Assembly: GCA_934120395.1 (NCBI GenBank)
Contig: CAKOTZ010000007.1
Location: 1 to 64,000 of the forward strand
Length of the DNA stretch: 64,000 nt
Source: an uncultured Clostridia bacterium
GTDB taxonomy: Bacteria; Bacillota; Clostridia; TANB77; CAG-508
Reading direction: 5' to 3'
Part shown: positions 51,441 through 60,660 of the stretch, piece after piece
Position numbering within the stretch: the stretch's first letter is position 1
Layout: each line of letters opens with the position of its first letter
Translations under genes and position numbers: made by a program
The notes under the pieces: model-generated
Database searches by the model: none
What the model saw: only the letters and a program-made list of their open reading frames with translations
What the model was told of the DNA's origin: nothing

Positions 51441-51479
51441 AAAGGAGTTATGGACTTAAATGTTCATAGCTCTTTTTTT
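51441..51479 (+). terminator. Terminator of the ribosomal operon
   Basis: A 14- to 15-bp stem with wobble pairs (51441-51455 with 51462-51475), followed by TTTT. Confidence 0.75.
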
Positions 51480-51520
51480 ATATTATATGTGAAATATATG
51501 TGAAAATTAAATAAATAGTA

Positions 51521-51549
51521 TTGACAATTTATAAAATAAGGTATAAATT
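51521..51549 (+). promoter_or_regulatory. groES-groEL promoter
   Basis: TTGACA (51521-51526) with TATAAATT at 51542-51549 (15- to 17-bp spacing), directly before CIRCE. Confidence 0.65.
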
Positions 51550-51550
51550 A

Positions 51551-51577
51551 TTAGCAGTCAAGAAAATAGAGTGCTAA
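51551..51577 (+). promoter_or_regulatory. CIRCE operator (HrcA binding site)
   Basis: TTAGCAGTC, 9-bp spacer, GAGTGCTAA. It matches the CIRCE consensus except one base in the left arm. It indicates heat-shock control of groESL by HrcA. Confidence 0.92.
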
Positions 51578-51596
51578 TAATAAAGGAGGAATATAT

Positions 51597-51878
51597 ATGA
51601 TTAAACCATTAGCAGACAGAGTGTTAATTAAAATGTTGGAAAGTGAGGAAACTACAAAAAGTGGAATTATACTTTCAGCAGGTTCAAAAGAAAAACCACA
51701 GGTTGCAGAGGTATTAGAAGTTGGTCCTGGAGGTATGGTAGATGGAAAAGAGATTCAAATGACAATAAAAAAAGGCGATAAAGTAATTGTAAGTAAATAT
51801 GCTGGAACAGAAGTTAAATACGAAGGAGAAGATTATATTATAGTAAAACAAGGTGATATTTTAGCTATAGTATGTTAA
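51597..51878 (+). CDS. groES: GroES co-chaperonin
   Basis: 93 aa. IKPLADRVLIKMLESEETTKSGIILS, the mobile loop, and EVLEVGPGGMVDG then GDKVIVSKYAGTEVKYEG. It caps the GroEL folding chamber. AAAGGAGG site, CIRCE upstream, groEL 35 bp downstream. Confidence 0.97.
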   Translation: MIKPLADRVLIKMLESEETTKSGIILSAGSKEKPQVAEVLEVGPGGMVDGKEIQMTIKKGDKVIVSKYAGTEVKYEGEDYIIVKQGDILAIVC

Positions 51879-51913
51879 TGAAAATTTAATAAATCAAATA
51901 GGAGGAAGTTAAA

Positions 51914-53542
51914 ATGGCAAAAGATATTAAATTTGGAGAAGAGGCTAGAAAAGCCTTATTAGATGGTGTAAATAAATTAGCTGATACAGTAAAGGTTACT
52001 ATAGGACCTAAGGGTAGAAATGTAGTTTTAGATAAAAGTTATGGAGCTCCATTAATAACTAATGATGGTGTTACAATTGCAAAGGAAATAGAGTTAGAAG
52101 ACCCATACGAAAATGTTGGTGCAAGATTAGTAAAAGAGGTTTCAACAAAAACTAATGATATTGCAGGAGATGGAACAACAACAGCTACATTATTAGCTCA
52201 AACATTAATAAGAGAAGGTGTAAAAAATGTTGCAGCAGGTGGTGACCCAATGGCAATTAAGAGAGGGATGGATAAGGCTGTTAATGTTGCAGTAGAAGGA
52301 TTAAAAGAAATTAGTTCCGATATTAACGGCAAAGAAGATATTGCAAGAGTTGCAAGTATTTCAGCTAATAATACAGAAGTTGGAGAATTAATTGCTGAAG
52401 CAATGGAAAAAGTATCAAAAGATGGTGTTATCACAATTGAAGAATCTAAAACAGCTAATACAGAATTAGAAGTTGTTGAAGGTATGCAATTTGATAAAGG
52501 ATATATTTCACCATATATGGTAACAGATACAGAAAAAATGGAAGCTATAATTGATAATCCATATATATTAATTACAGATAAGAAAATAAGCAATATACAA
52601 GAAATATTACCATTATTAGAAGCATTAATGCAACAATCAGGTAAATTAGTTATAGTTGCAGATGATATTGAAGGAGAAGCATTATCTACATTAATCTTAA
52701 ATAAATTAAGAGGTGTATTAAACGTTGTAGCCGTAAAAGCTCCTGGATATGGTGATAAGAGAAAAGCAATGTTAGAAGATATGGCTATATTAACAGGTGG
52801 CGAAGTTATTTCAAGTGATTTAGGAATGGATTTAAAAGATACTACAATTGAGCAATTAGGTAGAGCTAGACAAGTAAAAATACAAAAAGAAAATACTATA
52901 ATTGTTGATGGTAGTGGAGATAAGACTAAAATCGAAGCAAGAGTAAACCAAATAAGAAATCAAATTGAGGAAACAACAAGTGAATATGATAAAGAAACAT
53001 TACATGAAAGACTTGCTAAAATAGCTGGTGGAGTTGCTGTAATTGGTGTTGGAGCTGCTACAGAAGTTGAAATGAAAGATAAAAAATTAAGAATTGAGGA
53101 TGCATTGTCTGCAACAAAAGCTGCTGTTGAAGAAGGTATTGTTGCTGGTGGTGGAACAGCTTATGTAAATATAATTCCAAAGGTTGAAAAGTTATTAAAA
53201 GAAGTTAATGATGATGAAAAATTAGGGGTAAAAATTATATTAAAAGCTCTTGAGGAACCAGTTAAACAAATCGCAACAAATGCTGGTTTAGAAGGTTCAG
53301 TTATACTTGATAAAGTAAAATCAAGCCCAGCTGGAGTTGGATTTGATGCTTTAAATGAACAATATGTTGATATGAAAAAAGCAGGAATTGTTGACCCAAC
53401 AAAAGTAACACGTTCAGCATTACAAAACGCAGCAAGTGTAGCTTCAATGGTATTAACAACAGAGAGTGTTGTAACAACAAAACCAGAACCAAAGAGTGGA
53501 TGCAATCATGATTCAACTGCTGGAATGGAAGGTATGTATTAA
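51914..53542 (+). CDS. groEL: GroEL chaperonin
   Basis: 542 aa. KFGEEARKALLDGVNKLADTVKVTIGPKGRNVVLDKSYGAP, the ATP-site AGDGTTTATLLA and VEEGIVAGGGTAYV are conserved. The tail ends in Gly/Met with Cys and His residues (CNHDSTAGMEGMY) instead of a long GGM repeat. CIRCE-regulated with groES; terminator follows. Confidence 0.97.
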   Translation: MAKDIKFGEEARKALLDGVNKLADTVKVTIGPKGRNVVLDKSYGAPLITNDGVTIAKEIELEDPYENVGARLVKEVSTKTNDIAGDGTTTATLLAQTLIREGVKNVAAGGDPMAIKRGMDKAVNVAVEGLKEISSDINGKEDIARVASISANNTEVGELIAEAMEKVSKDGVITIEESKTANTELEVVEGMQFDKGYISPYMVTDTEKMEAIIDNPYILITDKKISNIQEILPLLEALMQQSGKLVIVADDIEGEALSTLILNKLRGVLNVVAVKAPGYGDKRKAMLEDMAILTGGEVISSDLGMDLKDTTIEQLGRARQVKIQKENTIIVDGSGDKTKIEARVNQIRNQIEETTSEYDKETLHERLAKIAGGVAVIGVGAATEVEMKDKKLRIEDALSATKAAVEEGIVAGGGTAYVNIIPKVEKLLKEVNDDEKLGVKIILKALEEPVKQIATNAGLEGSVILDKVKSSPAGVGFDALNEQYVDMKKAGIVDPTKVTRSALQNAASVASMVLTTESVVTTKPEPKSGCNHDSTAGMEGMY

Positions 53543-53546
53543 AATA

Positions 53547-53587
53547 AAAAACGTTGCCATATGGTGAAGTGGCAGCGTTTTTTTACT
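53547..53587 (+). terminator. Terminator of groESL
   Basis: A 13-bp stem with one G-U pair (53547-53559 with 53570-53582), then TTTTT. Confidence 0.8.
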
Positions 53588-53591
53588 AACA

Positions 53592-53620
53592 TAGACATTT
53601 ACATAAAAAAGTGCTATAAT
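53592..53620 (+). promoter_or_regulatory. Promoter of the 53682 gene
   Basis: TAGACA (53592-53597), 17-bp spacer, TATAAT (53615-53620). Confidence 0.65.
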
Positions 53621-53681
53621 ATAGATATGAAAAATTTTATTATAAATGTCAATAATTTGGCATTAGAAAGGGTGTTTTATT

Positions 53682-54443
53682 ATGAAACGGACAGCAACAA
53701 TAATTTTAGCAGTATTTTTATTAGTATGCGCATTAGCTACTAGTGTATCTGCAAAGGGAAGAGAATATGTAACAGATGCCAAAGGCTTAGTAATGCAGAT
53801 GGCAAGACGTAACCCTGTACCAAATATTGTTTTTGTAGAAAACATAGATGGTAATTATAAAGCAATTAGTATGAAAACACAGCCTGATGCCATATTACAT
53901 GGTATTCCAAGCAATATGGTGTTAGCTGCATTTACTGTTGATGAATCTGCATATGTATCTGTTAAAAAGCATTTTGAAATGGCAGATTACATGGAAGAGG
54001 ATTCTTGCAGATGGTTAATTACTGAAGCAACTCCATGTATTGACTTAAACCTTAGAGATGCAGAAGGAAACATGGTTGCTTTTGAATTTGTTAGCTTTAA
54101 CGAGAATTGGGAGGCAGAGATTGAAAAGTATTTGAAGGCACAGTATGCTTCTAATGGAGTATTAAAGTTTGATTGGAGAATTATTTATCCAATGGCTTTG
54201 TGTAAGTTAACTGCAAATAGTCAGATGCACAAAATGCTTGACTATAACGAGGACATTATTACTACTAAAATGCTGCTTAAGAGCATGACTGGAGAAAGAA
54301 CCTTGGACGATTTCTTAGACGAATATTATGTTCATCATCCATACAATGCTCCAAAGCAGTGGCTTGATGATTATTATGATGAACTGGACAACGAAAGGGT
54401 GAGCATTATTAATAAAATAAACTATCGTCGTTTGCAACATTAA
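53682..54443 (+). CDS. Secreted protein of unknown function
   Basis: 253 aa. A signal peptide (MKRTATIILAVFLLVCALATSVSA) is followed by a soluble acidic domain with no motif I know; DSCRWLITEATPCID and LDDFLDEYYVHHPYN are distinctive. Codon 3 is CGG and the base composition is slightly richer in G+C than its neighbours. Own promoter and bidirectional terminator. A lipobox is not present, so it is probably released or wall-associated. Confidence 0.6.
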   Translation: MKRTATIILAVFLLVCALATSVSAKGREYVTDAKGLVMQMARRNPVPNIVFVENIDGNYKAISMKTQPDAILHGIPSNMVLAAFTVDESAYVSVKKHFEMADYMEEDSCRWLITEATPCIDLNLRDAEGNMVAFEFVSFNENWEAEIEKYLKAQYASNGVLKFDWRIIYPMALCKLTANSQMHKMLDYNEDIITTKMLLKSMTGERTLDDFLDEYYVHHPYNAPKQWLDDYYDELDNERVSIINKINYRRLQH

Positions 54444-54450
54444 ACACCAA

Positions 54451-54480
54451 AAAAAGAGGATTCGCATGAATCCTCTTTTT
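54451..54480. terminator. Bidirectional terminator
   Basis: A 13-bp perfect stem (54451-54463 with 54468-54480) with GCAT loop, shared by the secreted-protein gene and the stomatin gene. Confidence 0.85.
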
Positions 54481-54490
54481 CAGTGCTATT

Positions 54491-55408
54491 TTATTCTTTT
54501 TTCTTAGCTTTCTTTTCTTCTTTAAACATTTCACTAGCAGCACCTAAACCACTTAAAGCAGCAGTTGCTTCGAACGGAATAAATACTTTATTTGCTTCGC
54601 CTTTAGCAACTTGTTCTAATGCTTCTAAAGATTTTAATTGTACTAATTTTTCATCAGGGTCAGCCTTCTTAATAGCTTCATAAACCATTTGAACTTCTTT
54701 TGCTTTAGCAACAGCAACTTTTTCAATAGCAGCTGCGTCACCGGCAGCTCTACGAATTTTAGCTTCTTTATCAGCTTCAGCTTCTAAGATAGCAGCTTCT
54801 TTTTTACCTTCAGCAATAGTTATAGCAGATTGTCTTTCAGCTTCAGCTTGTAAAATTAAGGCTCTTTTATTTCTTTCTGCATTCATTTGTTTTTCCATTG
54901 CATCACGAATATCAGCAGGAGGGTTAATATCTTTGATTTCAACACGGTCAACTCTACAACCCCATTTATCTGTTGCTTCATCAAGAATTACTCTTAATTT
55001 TTGATTTATTGCATCTCTAGAACTAAATGTTTCATCTAGATCCATTTTACCAACAATATCACGAATAGTTGTGATAGCTAAATATTCAATACCTTTTTTC
55101 AAAGATTGAATTTCATATACAGCTTTTGCTGGGTCTGTAATTTGATAAAATACAACAGTATCAATTGTAATAGTAACATTATCTTTTGTAATAACTCCTT
55201 GAGGTGGGATATCCATTGTTTGTTGCTTTAAACTAACAACAGAACGAACACGGTCAAAGAATGGAATAATTATAGTAAGACCTGCATCAGCTATTTTATG
55301 AAATTTACCCAATCTTTCAATAATGTATACTTCAGCTTGTCTAACTACTTTAATTGACTTAAATGCAATTACTAAAATGATAATTAATAATAAAATTAAA
55401 AACCACAT
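54491..55408 (-). CDS. SPFH/stomatin-like membrane protein (QmcA/paraslipin type)
   Basis: 305 aa. N-terminal membrane helix (WFLILLLIIILVIAF), the band-7 domain with ERLGKFHKIADAGLTIIIPFFDRV and DPAKAVYEIQSL, then a long Ala/Glu coiled coil (KRALILQAEAERQSAI, EAEADKEAKIRRAAGDAA). Such proteins form oligomeric membrane scaffolds. Second gene of an nfeD-stomatin operon. Confidence 0.9.
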   Translation of the reverse strand: MWFLILLLIIILVIAFKSIKVVRQAEVYIIERLGKFHKIADAGLTIIIPFFDRVRSVVSLKQQTMDIPPQGVITKDNVTITIDTVVFYQITDPAKAVYEIQSLKKGIEYLAITTIRDIVGKMDLDETFSSRDAINQKLRVILDEATDKWGCRVDRVEIKDINPPADIRDAMEKQMNAERNKRALILQAEAERQSAITIAEGKKEAAILEAEADKEAKIRRAAGDAAAIEKVAVAKAKEVQMVYEAIKKADPDEKLVQLKSLEALEQVAKGEANKVFIPFEATAALSGLGAASEMFKEEKKAKKKE

Positions 55409-55431
55409 AAGTAAAATACCCCCTTTTTAAA

Positions 55432-55899
55432 TTAATTTTTTTCTACTTCTACTTTTTCTGTTTCTTCCTCTGGTTTAACTACAACCTTAACACCATCTAT
55501 ATCTAAAATTTCGACTTTAGTTCCTGCTGGAATTAATTCTTGAGTTCCAGATATTGCAGACCAAACTTCTTCGCCAACCTTAACTAGGCCAACGCTCTTT
55601 AGTGGATCAATATCTTCTGTAACAACGGCTTTTCGACCTATAATTGACTTTGCATTTGTTACAACGTCATCTTGGTCTTTGTCAACGTATTTATTTACAA
55701 ATGGTCTAGTTAAAAATAGAAGTAGGCCAGAAGAAATGACAAATATAGTAGTTTGTATAATAATGTTGTCGGTAAAGAATGCAGATGCCATAGCTAAAAG
55801 GGCACCAACTCCTACCCAAAATATGAGAAAACCTGCAGTAAAAATTTCGCCGATAAAGAAAATACCGGCTACAATCAACCAAAATTGCCACATAAGCAT
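55432..55899 (-). CDS. NfeD-family membrane protein
   Basis: 155 aa. Two or three N-terminal helices (FWLIVAGIFFIGEIFTAGFLIFW and a second helical hairpin) precede a C-terminal OB fold (IIGRKAVVTEDIDPLKSVGLVKVGEEVW, then IPAGTKVEILDIDGVKVVVKP). This is the short, protease-free NfeD that partners with SPFH proteins; the stomatin gene follows after 23 bp. Confidence 0.9.
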   Translation of the reverse strand: MLMWQFWLIVAGIFFIGEIFTAGFLIFWVGVGALLAMASAFFTDNIIIQTTIFVISSGLLLFLTRPFVNKYVDKDQDDVVTNAKSIIGRKAVVTEDIDPLKSVGLVKVGEEVWSAISGTQELIPAGTKVEILDIDGVKVVVKPEEETEKVEVEKN

Positions 55900-55973
55900 A
55901 AATAAACTCCTATTCTGACAATAAAATGTCTTAAAAAATATTTTCCTACAACATTATTATACTATAAAAGATA

Positions 55974-56561
55974 CTAAAAAGAAAGGTGTTTTTCTATTTC
56001 TAGCCAAATTTCTTCTTTGTATATTTTGCGCTCAGAAGAAAAGGGAAGAAAGCAAATATCTTTTAAAGGGTTTAATGTGTTTTGTATATCTTCAACATAT
56101 GAATCAACTTTTGTAACAGCTATTTTATCTGCTTTATTGCAAAGTACAACAAAAGGAAGACCTGCTTGAATACAGTAGTCATACATTAATTTATCATTAG
56201 CAGTTGGTGAATGACGAATATCTATAAGAAATATTACTAATACAATATTCTTACGTTTAAATAAATATTCTTCAATAAATGCACCAACTTTTTGTTGCTC
56301 TACCTTTGACATTTTGCTGTAACCATAACCTGGTAAATCAACAAAGTAAAATTTTTCGTCCATATTATAAAAATTTAATTGTCTTGTTTTACCAGGTTCA
56401 CTACTGGTTCTGGCTAAACTTTTGCGATTAGTCAAAGTGTTAATAAATGATGATTTTCCTACGTTGGATTTACCAACAAGAACAATCTCGGGTAAATTAT
56501 TCTTTGGATATTGCTTTGGACTAACTGCTGAAATTTCAAATTTTGGATTTTTAATAAGCAT
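55974..56561 (-). CDS. engB: Ribosome biogenesis GTPase EngB/YsxC
   Basis: 195 aa. G1 VGKSNVGKSSFIN, G3 DLPGYGYSK and G4 CNKADK are all present; TSSEPGKTRQLNFY is the switch region. In Bacillus YsxC is needed for 50S assembly. It lies 17 bp downstream of serS on the same strand, so co-transcription is likely. Confidence 0.95.
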   Translation of the reverse strand: MLIKNPKFEISAVSPKQYPKNNLPEIVLVGKSNVGKSSFINTLTNRKSLARTSSEPGKTRQLNFYNMDEKFYFVDLPGYGYSKMSKVEQQKVGAFIEEYLFKRKNIVLVIFLIDIRHSPTANDKLMYDYCIQAGLPFVVLCNKADKIAVTKVDSYVEDIQNTLNPLKDICFLPFSSERKIYKEEIWLEIEKHLSF

Positions 56562-56578
56562 TTTTTTATTTCCTTTTA

Positions 56579-57862
56579 CTATTTTTTTACTATCTTTTCT
56601 GTTCCGCCCATATAAGGTCTTAAAACTTCAGGAACAATAACGCTTCCATCTGGTTGATAGTTGTTTTCTAATATTGCAATTAGCATACGAGGTGGGGCAA
56701 TAACAGTATTATTTAAGGTATGAGCAAAGTAATTACCATTTTCACCTTTAATACGAATGCCTAATCTTCTTGATTGTGCATCTGTAAGGTTAGAGCAACT
56801 TCCAACTTCAAAATATTTCTTTTGTCTTGGACTCCAAGCTTCTACATCAACACTTTTAGCTTTTAAGTCAGCTAAATCACCACTGCAACACTCTAAAGTA
56901 CGTACTGGTATATTCATACTTCTAAATAGTTCTACAGTATAAGACCACATCTTATTATACCATTCATAACTGTCCTCAGGTTCACAAATAACAATCATTT
57001 CTTGTTTTTCAAATTGGTGTATACGATAAACACCACGTTCTTCAATACCATGCGCACCTTTTTCTTTTCTAAAACATGGAGAGTATGATGTCATTGTATA
57101 AGGTAAATCTTCTTTTTTTAGTATTTGGTCTTTGAATTTACCAATCATAGAATGCTCACTAGTACCAATTAAATATAAATCTTCACCTTCAATTTTGTAC
57201 ATCATAGCATCCATTTCTTCAAAACTCATAACTCCAGTTACAACGTCAGAACGAATCATATAAGGTGGGATACAATAAGTAAATCCTTTATTAATCATAA
57301 AATCTCTAGCATAGGCAAGAGCTGCAGAATGTAATCGAGCAATGTCTCCTACTAGATAGTAGAAACCGTTTCCAGCCACTCGTCTTGCAGAATCTAAGTC
57401 TAATCCATCTAAAGCTTCCATAATTTCACCGTGAAATGGTATTTCATAATCAGGAACAAGTGGTTCGCCATATTTTTGAACTTCAACATTTTGGCTGTCA
57501 TCTTTACCAATAGGAACAGAAGGGTCCATCATATTTGGTATTTTCATCATACGATTTTTTAGTTCTTCTGCATAGTGTGCTTCTAATTTTTCAACTTCTG
57601 AAAGTTCATCATTGATTTTTTGTACTTGAGCTTTAATATTTTCTGCTTCTTCTTTTTTACCTTTACGCATTAAATTACCAATAGAATTACTTAAATTTTT
57701 ACGTTCTGCACGAAGCTCATCTCCCTTGGACTTTACTTCTCTACTTTTTATATCTAATTCTAAAACTTCATCAACCAATACTAATTTGTGGTCTTGAAAT
57801 TTCTTTTTAATATTTTCCTTTACTAAATCTGGGTTTTCTCTAACAAATTTAATGTCTAACAT
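56579..57862 (-). CDS. serS: Seryl-tRNA synthetase
   Basis: 427 aa from ATG 57862 (MLDIKFVRENPDLV; AAAGGATGG upstream); the open frame extends six codons further from a TTG. N-terminal tRNA-binding coiled coil (about 30-100), then the class II core with the motif 2 FRKEKGAHGIEERGVYRIHQFEKQE region and motif 3 near GENGNYFAHTLNNT. It charges the serine tRNAs, one of which is at 11587-11675. No T-box was found upstream. Confidence 0.96.
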   Translation of the reverse strand: MLDIKFVRENPDLVKENIKKKFQDHKLVLVDEVLELDIKSREVKSKGDELRAERKNLSNSIGNLMRKGKKEEAENIKAQVQKINDELSEVEKLEAHYAEELKNRMMKIPNMMDPSVPIGKDDSQNVEVQKYGEPLVPDYEIPFHGEIMEALDGLDLDSARRVAGNGFYYLVGDIARLHSAALAYARDFMINKGFTYCIPPYMIRSDVVTGVMSFEEMDAMMYKIEGEDLYLIGTSEHSMIGKFKDQILKKEDLPYTMTSYSPCFRKEKGAHGIEERGVYRIHQFEKQEMIVICEPEDSYEWYNKMWSYTVELFRSMNIPVRTLECCSGDLADLKAKSVDVEAWSPRQKKYFEVGSCSNLTDAQSRRLGIRIKGENGNYFAHTLNNTVIAPPRMLIAILENNYQPDGSVIVPEVLRPYMGGTEKIVKK

Positions 57863-58024
57863 AATCATCCATCCTTTCAAATTGATATTGTAATAAATAA
57901 TAACATTTATTACATACTACTGTACTATAAAATTAGCCTTTTGGCAAGGAAAACAGGAATATTTTTGAAAAATAGACATATACTAGTAATGATAAAAATA
58001 CTATAATAAGAATGGAGAAATAGA

Positions 58025-58306
58025 ATGGGTGATGTTTTTGTAAGAGAAAGTAAGGTAATCGAGAAAACTGAAGAACAAATTCAAATTGAATTGATTAAGG
58101 CAATTATTGATACTAAAAAAAAATTAGAACTTGCAAATAGAAATTTTGAATATGCAGAAGGAGATTTAATAGATTACTATACTTATGAAATAAAGGCTAA
58201 TAGAGCTAAGTTAGATTACTTAGTTAAAAAAGCTAAAAGTAAATCTATAGCTTTAGATATGATTAACGAGTTAAAAATTAGATTATATGAAGACAAGGTG
58301 GTATAA
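58025..58306 (+). CDS. yaaL: YaaL-like DUF2508 protein
   Basis: 93 aa, helical and highly charged (IELIKAIIDTKKKLELANRNFEYA, LIDYYTYEIKANRAKLDYLVKKAK). In Bacillus yaaL lies directly before bofA, as here, which supports the assignment. Function unknown; sporulation-linked by position. AATGGAG site. Confidence 0.82.
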   Translation: MGDVFVRESKVIEKTEEQIQIELIKAIIDTKKKLELANRNFEYAEGDLIDYYTYEIKANRAKLDYLVKKAKSKSIALDMINELKIRLYEDKVV

Positions 58307-58355
58307 AATAACATATTTGTCCAAGTCTCAACATAGAATGGATTAAATGGAGGGG

Positions 58356-58629
58356 ATGGACTTGGATACAAATAGTTTAATAATTTATTTAGCTTGCATT
58401 ATTATAATATTTTTGGTGGGCAAGGTTTTTATTGTTCCACTAAAGATAGTCGTAAAACTTGTTTTAAACTCTGTTTTAGGAGCTATATTAATTTATGGAA
58501 TAAATTTTTTAGGAGAAGGAATTGGGTTTCATATAGGCTTGAATATATTTACTGCTATATTTGTTGGAATTCTTGGAATACCACGGAAGTATTTGTTTAA
58601 TTATATTAAAAAGTATTTTAGGAGGGTGA
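58356..58629 (+). CDS. bofA: BofA, pro-sigma-K processing inhibitor, with a +1 frameshift
   Basis: ATG 58356 with GGAGGGG. Two membrane helices (SLIIYLACIIIIFLVGKVFIV; NSVLGAILIYGINFLG) and the signature FTAIFVGILGIP match BofA. The family continues with G and a hydrophobic helix; here the 0-frame reads CCA CGG AAG, while skipping one base gives GSICLIILKSILGG and a stop at 58627-58629, restoring an 85- to 90-aa protein. The 0-frame instead runs through the terminator to 58808. BofA stabilises the SpoIVFA-SpoIVFB complex. Error, mutation or recoding cannot be separated here. Confidence 0.8.
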
Positions 58630-58630
58630 T

Positions 58631-58670
58631 AGTTAAAAGGAGTAGAAAACATTTTCTACTCCTTTTAACT
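58631..58670. terminator. Bidirectional terminator between bofA and glmS
   Basis: A 19-bp perfect inverted repeat (58631-58649 with 58652-58670). It begins 1 bp after the shifted bofA stop and overlaps the glmS stop, which supports the shifted bofA end. Confidence 0.88.
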
Positions 58671-60463
58671 ATTCAACTGTTACAGATTTTGCTAAATTTC
58701 GTGGTTTATCTACATCTAATTTTTTTTCTTTTGCAACATAATATGCTAGCAGTTGAAGTGGAACAACGGCAAGAATTGGAGCAAGAAGCGGAGAAGTATC
58801 GGGAATAGGAATTACATAATTAAAATTACAATTTGATACATCTTGATTAGTTATAATAATTACTTGAGCACCACGGGTAACTGCTTCTTGAATATTGCTA
58901 ATTGTTTTTTCTTTAAGAAGTGGATTTGTAATGACAGAAATAACTTTTACTCCATTTTCAATAAGTGCAATTGTTCCATGTTTTAATTCGCCGGCAGCAT
59001 AGGCTTCTGAGTGTATATATGAAATTTCTTTTAATTTCAAAGAACCTTCTTGACAAACATGGTAATCTAGACCTCGACCGATATAATAAACATCAGATTC
59101 TTTAGCTATTATTTTAGCAATATCTTTTATATTATTTGAATTTTTAAGAATGTTTTGAACTTGCAATGGTAATTGTAAAATTTGTTGTTTCAATTTTTGT
59201 AATTGTTCCATAGGATATGTGTTTAATTGTTCTGCAAAATAAATTGCTAATTTTGTTAATAAAGCAACTTGAGATGTATATGCTTTAGTTGATGCAACTG
59301 CAATTTCAGGACCAGCCTTGGTGTAAAGGGCATAGTCAGCTTCTCTAGGAATACTACTTTCAATTACATTGCTAATTGCAATAGTTGTTGCGCCTTGGCT
59401 TTTTGCAAGTTTAAGTGCTGCTAAAGTGTCGGCAGTTTCACCAGACTGACTAATGAATATTGCTAGGGTATTTTTATTAATTAGTGGATTCCTGTATCTA
59501 AATTCTGATGCAATATCTACTTCTGTATCTATTTGACATAATTGCTCAATAAGGGATTTAGCTACTAAGCCAGCATGCATTGCTGTTCCACAAGCAATTA
59601 AGTAAATTTTTGAGAATTTTTTAATTTCTGATGCAGATAGTGGAAATTCTGAAATTGATAAAGTGTTTTTTATAGCTTTATCTTGTTCGTAGATTTCTTT
59701 AAGCATAAAATCATCAAAGCCATCTTTTTGTGCGGAGTTTGTATCCCAAGATATTTCTTTAGGTTCTTTTGAAATTTGATTTAGGTTTGAGTCATAAAAA
59801 GTAATTTTATCACTGTAAATTTCAGCAAATTCATTATCGTTTAAAAAGTAAAATTTATTTGTATAAGATAGGATAGCGGGTATATCTGAACTAATGTAGT
59901 TTTCATCTATTCCATGCCCAAGTACCAAGGGACTATCTTTTTTAGCTACAATAAGCTTATTTGTATTATTCTTATAAATAACAGCTATAGCATAGCTACC
60001 AATTAATTGCTTGCATGTTTGATGAACTGCATGCAAAATATTATTGCTTTGCTTATAGTGGTAGTGAATTAAGTTAGGTATAATTTCCGTATCTGTATCA
60101 GAAATAAAAGTGTATCCATTTTCTTCAAGAAAAGACCTAAGTATAGTATAATTTTCAATAATTCCATTATGAACTACAGCAAAGTTATGGCTGTTATCAA
60201 GATGAGGATGAGCATTTTCAAGTGATGGTTTACCATGAGTTGCCCATCTAGTATGAGCTATTCCAATAGAAGAAAAAGTATCTTCTGGTATAAGCTCTTT
60301 TAAATGTTTTACACGGCCTTTATCTTTAAATATAGTAATAGCATCATTATTTAATATGGCTATTCCGAGCTGAATCATATCCACGATATTCTAAATTTAA
60401 AAGACCATTTAATAATATGGGAGTAGCATTTTTGTTACCAATATATCCAACAATTCCACACAT
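58669..60463 (-). CDS. glmS: GlmS, glucosamine-fructose-6-phosphate aminotransferase, with a +1 frameshift near the start
   Basis: About 597 aa when joined. The N-terminal 32 residues (MCGIVGYIGNKN to EYRGYDSA, ATG at 60463 with AAGGAGG) include the catalytic Cys2; the 0-frame then reads GCT CGG AAT (CGG at 60367-60365). Skipping one base gives GCT GGA ATA, the expected DSAGIAIL, and the rest is intact: HTRWATHGKPS, HNGIIENY, the SIS domains with SQSGETADTL, and the C-terminal LAKSVTVE. It makes glucosamine-6-phosphate for GlmU and peptidoglycan. As it is usually essential, a plain pseudogene is unlikely unless another copy exists. No glmS ribozyme is apparent upstream. Confidence 0.9.
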
Positions 60464-60502
60464 ATATTTTCCTCCTTATATAGGTAAATTTTCTATGATA
60501 TT

Positions 60503-60531
60503 ATATTATATGAAAAATAAAATAGTGTAAA
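60503..60531 (-). promoter_or_regulatory. Putative glmS promoter
   Basis: On the minus strand, TTTACA (60531-60526) with overlapping TATAAT/TAATAT boxes 15-17 bp further (60510-60503). Confidence 0.4.
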
Positions 60532-60569
60532 GTAAAAAGTAAGTAAATTCATAGTTAATTCGTAAATAA

Positions 60570-60598
60570 TTGACATTAATTAACAATGATGATACAAT
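60570..60598 (+). promoter_or_regulatory. Promoter of the beta-CASP nuclease gene
   Basis: TTGACA (60570-60575), 17-bp spacer, TACAAT (60593-60598). Confidence 0.75.
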
Positions 60599-60660
60599 TG
60601 ATATAGAGTTTGGTAGAAATACCAGTCAAATTTTTTATATTATAAGAAGGAGTGTTATTT

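Noticed and set aside
58630..58808. C-terminal part of the 0-frame bofA reading frame
   Set aside because: It crosses a bidirectional terminator and is antisense to the end of glmS.
60464..60650. glmS ribozyme
   Set aside because: The short AT-rich leader between glmS and the nuclease promoter shows none of the conserved ribozyme core.
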